Positions 6,100 through 7,618 of a DNA stretch of 7,618 bases are shown here, piece by piece. The notes under the pieces were generated by a model, which was not told the origin of the DNA, did no database searches, and saw only the letters and a list, made by a program, of their open reading frames with translations. The stretch is taken from positions 1-7,618 of the forward strand of contig CAZRSA010000130.1 in the NCBI GenBank assembly GCA_964602525.1, in the 5' to 3' direction. The DNA comes from Lentisalinibacter sp964602525 (lineage in GTDB: Bacteria; Pseudomonadota; Gammaproteobacteria; Steroidobacterales; Woeseiaceae). Position 1 is the first letter of the stretch, and each line of letters begins with the position of its first letter. The position numbers and the translations under genes are program-made.

Positions 6100-6840
6100 A
6101 TGCCAGGAAAACTGATTCTCTGCCGGCACGGCCAGAGCGACTGGAACCTGAAGAACCTGTTCACGGGCTGGACCGACGTGGACCTCACCGAGAAGGGCAT
6201 CGAGGAGGCCAGGGAGGCCGGGCGTACGCTGGCGGAGGCCGGCTACGAGTTCGACGTGGCCTATACCTCGGTGCTGAAGCGTGCCATCCGTACGCTGTGG
6301 CTGATCCAGGACGAGATGGACCTCATGTGGCTCCCCGTGCACCGGAGCTGGCGGCTGAACGAGCGACACTACGGTGCGCTGCAGGGTCTGAACAAGGCGG
6401 AGACCGCCGAGAAATACGGCGAGGATCAGGTGCACGTCTGGCGGCGCAGCTACGACACGCCGCCGCCCCCGCTGGAGGAGGACGACGAGCGCCACCCTCG
6501 CTTCGACCGGCGCTACGCCGGTATCGCCGACCTGCCTGCCACCGAGTCGCTGAAGACGACCCTCGAACGGGTGGTGCCCTACTGGGACGACGTGATCGCC
6601 CCGGATCTCCTCGCCGGCCGCCATGTGCTGATCGCCGCCCACGGCAACAGCCTGCGCGCGCTGGTGAAGATGCTGGACGGTATGTCCGACGAGGAGATCA
6701 CCGGCTTGAACATCCCCACCGGCATCCCGCTGGCCTACGAGCTGGACGACGACCTGAAGCCCCGCAGCCGGGAGTTCCTGGGCGACCCGGAGGCGGTGGA
6801 GAAGGCCGCGGCCGCGGTGGCGAACCAGGCCAAGGGCTGA
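6100..6840 (+). CDS. gpmA: 2,3-bisphosphoglycerate-dependent phosphoglycerate mutase
   Basis: Interconverts 3- and 2-phosphoglycerate in glycolysis and gluconeogenesis in the cytosol, using a phosphohistidine primed by 2,3-bisphosphoglycerate. It is 246 residues, normal for the bacterial dPGM group (about 250). The N-terminal histidine phosphatase signature is LCRHGQSDWN (7-16) with catalytic H10, followed by NLFTGWTDVDLTEKG (18-32). The family block LNERHYGALQG carries the acid residue E88, and AAHGNSLRALVK carries the second catalytic H181. PTGIPLAYEL (207-216) and a short flexible alanine-rich tail close the protein. All key residues are present, so it should be active. It is the middle gene of a probable NYN-gpmA-carbonic anhydrase operon, ten bases before the next start. 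Housekeeping enzyme; no oddity seen. Confidence 0.97.
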   Translation: MPGKLILCRHGQSDWNLKNLFTGWTDVDLTEKGIEEAREAGRTLAEAGYEFDVAYTSVLKRAIRTLWLIQDEMDLMWLPVHRSWRLNERHYGALQGLNKAETAEKYGEDQVHVWRRSYDTPPPPLEEDDERHPRFDRRYAGIADLPATESLKTTLERVVPYWDDVIAPDLLAGRHVLIAAHGNSLRALVKMLDGMSDEEITGLNIPTGIPLAYELDDDLKPRSREFLGDPEAVEKAAAAVANQAKG

Positions 6841-6844
6841 GGAG
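6840..6844 (+). promoter_or_regulatory. Shine-Dalgarno of the gamma carbonic anhydrase gene, overlapping the gpmA stop
   Basis: AGGAG begins on the last base of the gpmA TGA and lies six bases before the ATG at 6851. This near-ideal spacing fixes the start and indicates translational coupling with gpmA. Confidence 0.7.
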
Positions 6845-6850
6845 AACGGC

Positions 6851-7363
6851 ATGCTCCACACGCTCGGCGACGCGAAGCCCGACATCCACGAAGATGCCTG
6901 GGTGGCGCCCGACGCCCGGGTCATCGGCCGGGTGCGGCTGAAGGCCGGCGCCAGCGTCTGGTTCCAGTCGGTGCTGCGGGGCGACAACGAGTGGATCGAG
7001 ATCGGCGAGGGCTCCAACGTCCAGGACGGTACGGTGATGCACACGGACCCGGGCTATCCCCTGACCATCGGCGACCGGGTCACCATCGGCCACAAGGTGA
7101 TGCTGCACGGCTGCACCGTCGGTGCCGACAGCCTGATCGGCATCGGCAGCATCGTGCTGAACGGCGCGCGCATCGGCTCAAACACCGTGGTGGGTGCGAA
7201 CAGCCTGGTCACGGAGGGCAAGGAATTCCCGAACGGCGTGCTGGTTCTGGGCGCGCCGGCCAAGGTGGTGCGGGAGCTCTCCGACGAGGAGATCGCCATG
7301 ATCGGCCACTCCGCCGAGCACTACGTGGAGAACGCCCGGCGCTACCGCAACGAGCTGGACTGA
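6851..7363 (+). CDS. yrdA: Gamma carbonic anhydrase family protein (YrdA/CamH-like hexapeptide-repeat protein)
   Basis: A 170-residue left-handed beta-helix protein, expected to be a cytosolic trimer. Imperfect hexapeptide turns run from about residue 12 to 125 and a C-terminal helix follows (SDEEIAMIGHSAEHYVENARRY). The three metal histidines are H64, H81 and H86, with the His-x4-His spacing of the archaeal Cam enzyme. R43, D45, N56, Q58 and D59 match Cam Arg59, Asp61, Asn73, Gln75 and Asp76. The acidic loop with Cam's proton-shuttle glutamates is missing, and the residue after D45 is Asn, as is usual for the CamH/YrdA subgroup. The site can bind metal, but CO2 hydration is not assured; many relatives have weak or untested activity. 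It is translationally coupled to gpmA, and its stop sits one base from the stop of the convergent transporter gene. Family call firm, activity uncertain. Confidence 0.93.
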   Translation: MLHTLGDAKPDIHEDAWVAPDARVIGRVRLKAGASVWFQSVLRGDNEWIEIGEGSNVQDGTVMHTDPGYPLTIGDRVTIGHKVMLHGCTVGADSLIGIGSIVLNGARIGSNTVVGANSLVTEGKEFPNGVLVLGAPAKVVRELSDEEIAMIGHSAEHYVENARRYRNELD

Positions 7364-7364
7364 C

Positions 7365-7618
7365 TCAGGCGTCGGCGAGGGTCGAGCGCAGCCAGACGAA
7401 GCCGAGCGCTCCGCCCGTGGTCAGCGCGAGCGGCAGGAGCAGCGCATAGACGCCGAGCCCCTCGCCGATGCCCTCGAGCACCTGGTAGGCACCCACGCCG
7501 AGCAACGGCGCCACCATCCCCCGCACCCCGGTCAGCGTGACGTGCAGGCCCATGTATTCCGTCGCCCGCGCATCCGAGGCGAAGTCGTTGTGGCCCAGGT
7601 TCCAGCCGAGGCGCCCGC
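7365..7618 (-). CDS. MFS transporter, C-terminal 83 residues (5' part outside window)
   Basis: Reading the minus strand from the window edge to the stop at 7365-7367 gives 83 residues with no start needed inside the window. They begin GRLGWNLGHNDFAS, followed by YMGLHVTLTGVRGMVAPLLG (21-40). Two hydrophobic stretches, about 24-46 and 54-75, fit the last two helices of a 12-helix major facilitator, ending in a short tail LRSTLADA. The WNLGHNDFA and HVTLTGVRG blocks resemble a family of otherwise uncharacterised MFS proteins; the assignment comes from recollected family pattern and hydropathy. The substrate cannot be inferred from this fragment. It is convergent with the carbonic anhydrase gene. 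A short downstream ATG (7553) exists but would give only a 62-residue fragment and is not the true start. Confidence 0.75.
   Translation of the reverse strand, partial: GRLGWNLGHNDFASDARATEYMGLHVTLTGVRGMVAPLLGVGAYQVLEGIGEGLGVYALLLPLALTTGGALGFVWLRSTLADA

Noticed and set aside
495..6200. Very long minus-strand open frame as a gene
   Set aside because: It is codon-for-codon antisense to gdhB and the NYN gene, has the repetitive H/V/D/G/L/A-rich composition of shadow frames, shows no recognisable domain, and runs across gene boundaries. It is kept only as a codon-usage observation.
5962..7044. Minus-strand 360-codon open frame over NYN, gpmA and the carbonic anhydrase gene
   Set aside because: It is exactly antisense in phase with gpmA codons, has low-complexity composition and no domain, and the overlapping plus-strand genes are all secure.

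Overview
The window reads as ordinary chromosomal DNA from a GC-rich (roughly two-thirds G+C by eye) proteobacterium. A gammaproteobacterium is the best guess. This rests on the very large NAD-dependent glutamate dehydrogenase, a YrdA-type gamma carbonic anhydrase, a cofactor-dependent GpmA, and third codon positions that are almost always G or C. I see no insertion sequence, phage gene, CRISPR array, tRNA or rRNA.

Layout, left to right. (1) Positions 1-208, minus strand: the first 69 codons of tryptophan 2,3-dioxygenase (kynA), cut by the window edge. (2) Positions 209-395: a divergent regulatory region. It holds a strong kynA Shine-Dalgarno, a perfect 9-bp hairpin just 5' of it, an extended -10 for kynA and a TATACT -10 for the next gene. 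(3) Positions 396-5225, plus: a 1,609-residue NAD-glutamate dehydrogenase of the 180-kDa class (gdhB). The longest open frame begins at 318, but its first codons coincide with the -10 element, so the GTG at 396 is preferred. (4) Positions 5226-5294: a short C-rich, G-poor leader ending in a four-codon mini-ORF that overlaps the next start. (5) Positions 5295-6062, plus: an NYN (PIN-like) nuclease-fold protein with a C-terminal OST-HTH/LOTUS-like domain. (6) Positions 6100-6840, plus: gpmA. (7) Positions 6851-7363, plus: a gamma carbonic anhydrase-family protein. (8) Positions 7365-7618, minus: the C-terminal end of an MFS transporter, convergent with the previous gene and separated from it by one base.

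The outward pair kynA/gdhB links two amino-acid catabolic entry points: tryptophan to N-formylkynurenine, and glutamate to 2-oxoglutarate plus ammonium. The NYN gene, gpmA and the carbonic anhydrase gene are closely spaced and probably co-transcribed, but share no evident pathway. Nothing in the window is clearly a new system. The items most worth a second look are the leader and mini-ORF of the NYN-OST-HTH gene, that gene itself as a probable RNA-acting protein of unknown target, and the compact divergent kynA/gdhB promoter region.
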